Source: Coenobita brevimanus
Lineage: Eukaryota; Arthropoda; Malacostraca; Decapoda; Coenobitidae
Length of the DNA: 64,000 bases
Reading direction: 5' to 3'
NCBI GenBank assembly: GCA_032717465.1
Contig: JAVRFU010003696.1
Coordinates: 497,979 to 561,978 of the forward strand
The notes below the pieces were generated by a model. That model saw nothing but the letters and a program-made list of their open reading frames with translations. It did not search any database and was not told the DNA's origin. The first letter of the stretch is position 1, and each line of letters begins with the position of its first letter. This document shows, piece by piece, positions 62,637 to 64,000 of this stretch. Position numbers and translations under genes: made by a program.

Positions 62637-63580
62637 CCTTTCATATCTAAAAGTCTCTTCAAAGCTGAAAGTCTCTTCAAAGCAATCATATGGAGACAGT
62701 AAGAGTGAAATCAAAGAAAAAAGGTCATCTCACGGGAGAGATAAAATCCTTTCAGGCCGGAGTGCTTAAAAAGGACGCGATAGCATCTCAAGGAAAGGTT
62801 GTGTCTGTCTGTCTCATTAACGTTTTGGGATGCGAGGTACTTCATTCCCGGCGACATGAGCGAGGCCACACCACACCATTCAAAGCCACTCTCTCTTACC
62901 ACATGACGCCAAAGGCATAATCAATGGGTCTTGAAGCTCCAGCATCTATTATATTTGTATCCAGTTAATTTATTTTTACTAACTCCAAACGATATGGTTC
63001 AGTTTGGGAGAGAGTTTTCAAGAGGGGTTTAATACTCGTATAACCTTCATTAACACCCCCAGAAAAAAAAAAAAAAAAGTCCAACGGTATTCTCAGTTGG
63101 ATAAAATCGTCTGCAAATAGAAAGAAATACCTAAAAAACTGTGAGTAGTCTGATGGAATTTATAATTACGAAATCTGTGTAAGTTGCGGCGATCTATCCT
63201 TGGAATGTTATGACTTGTCTCAGGTAAAAATAATCACCTGATGTTAATTTGAATACAATAGTTGTGTCCATACCAGCTTAAGGATAATCGAAAGTTACCA
63301 ACGATTATACTGACAGACTTCTCAGAGCTGAATAACCTTGTATTAGCCTGACTAAAATACCCAGATGCATCCACGGCAGCGATGTGGTTAATATTCTTAG
63401 AGGCTGATCAGAATATAACAGATTTGATACTGTGCTGGAAATAACAGTCTACCTTTCAGCTTGACGAATTATTTAGCGTTTCTTTCTGTTGTTCAGGGAA
63501 CTGTGAATATATAGAGGTTTTTGTCTGACACCTCATCCAGTGAAACGTGATCGGAACCAAAAAGCTCCATCTCTGTCCCT
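61896..63580. other. No gene recognised; contains (CT)n and (GT)n
   Basis: (CT)n 62260-62283; (GT)n 62566-62631. GTCTCTTCAAAGC(TGAAA) is duplicated at 62651-62682. The rest looks unique and AT-rich. Confidence 0.6.
62566..62631 (+). repeat. (GT)n microsatellite
   Basis: About 66 bp of uninterrupted GT. Confidence 0.97.
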
Positions 63581-63589
63581 ATTCATCAA

Positions 63590-64000
63590 CCATTCGTCCA
63601 CCTCTCCGTCCTATACTACCCATCTGTTTTCATCATCCTTGATCTAGATTAACCTTTCTTCTCCTCGCAACTACTCCACTCTACATCTTCCCTTGTGTAT
63701 TCCCTACATGTTCTACCCACGATCGTCTTGGCCTTCCTCTCTTCTTCCAACCATTACACTCTCATACATACTTCTCTTTGTGCTGTACTATATCACATTG
63801 TTTGTTCACCCAGTTCTTTGCCAACTTTTCATTCATCTTTCTTCACTCACATGCTCTCTCCTTCATGTACTCCTTGGCTTTTCTTTCCATCCACGTTGTT
63901 ATTGGCCTACCTATTTTTTGTCCTTTATACTTCATCACTCATATGCACCTTCCCTCACGGACTTTTTGTCTGTCCACCACCTCATTATTTATAAACTGTC
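63590..64000 (-). mobile_element. Possible degraded RTE-like LINE 3' coding region
   Basis: The reverse complement has GGTAGGCCAATAACAACGTGG..GAAAG and GGAAGAGAGGAAGGCCAAGAC, resembling the RGRP..W C-terminus of RTE-like LINEs. The frame is not continuous, so this is weak. It runs off the window end. Confidence 0.3.

Overview
This window reads as non-coding, repeat-saturated DNA from a large animal genome, most likely a decapod crustacean. That is inference from the dense di- to pentanucleotide microsatellites, the TTAGG-like pentamers, and the mix of RTE, Jockey/CR1-like and Penelope-like retroelements with Gypsy elements. There is no prokaryotic gene organisation. No full-length host gene is visible, and most long open frames are retroelement pieces or microsatellite read-through.

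The only host-gene evidence is on the minus strand. A 100-bp exon at 4602-4701 has perfect splice sites and encodes the N-terminal block of a cytochrome P450. A 17-nt microexon (50805-50821) is phase-compatible with a 181-bp serine-rich exon (49529-49709). A third exon-like block lies at 47043-47219, with degenerate partial copies beside it.

Layout. 1-4.2 kb: a Gypsy element whose RT/RNase H is deleted, with its LTR, hit by a 5S-rRNA-derived SINE. 4.2-7.1 kb: P450 exon, trinucleotide arrays and a GC-rich minisatellite. 7.1-8.2 kb: two MITE families and a second 5S-derived SINE with a perfect 12-bp target duplication. 8.2-11.1 kb: a Jockey/CR1-like LINE lying between (AAC)n arrays. 11.1-20.3 kb: MITEs, LINE fragments, a tRNA-derived SINE, a LINE ORF1 with an esterase-like domain, and an 81-bp tandem repeat. 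20.3-26.5 kb: a second copy of the first Gypsy family interrupted by a different Gypsy element in reverse orientation, itself interrupted by a tRNA-SINE. 26.5-34 kb: TG arrays, then the least repetitive stretch of the window. 34-38.3 kb: simple-repeat desert, including about 1 kb of GTAGG pentamer. 38.3-56.3 kb: RTE-like LINEs of at least three families, nested and inverted, with tRNA-like SINEs and two pogo-like MITEs. 56.3-64 kb: a 1.2-kb purine tract, TTAGG-like and GGTGT-like arrays, and a Penelope-like 3' end.

The elements relate to each other in three ways. The 5S-derived SINE shares its 3' tail with an RTE-like LINE in the window, which suggests parasitism of that LINE's machinery. LINE 3' ends are repeatedly continuous with microsatellites. 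Insertions into older insertions give a relative age order. All family names rest on motifs read by eye; no database search was possible.
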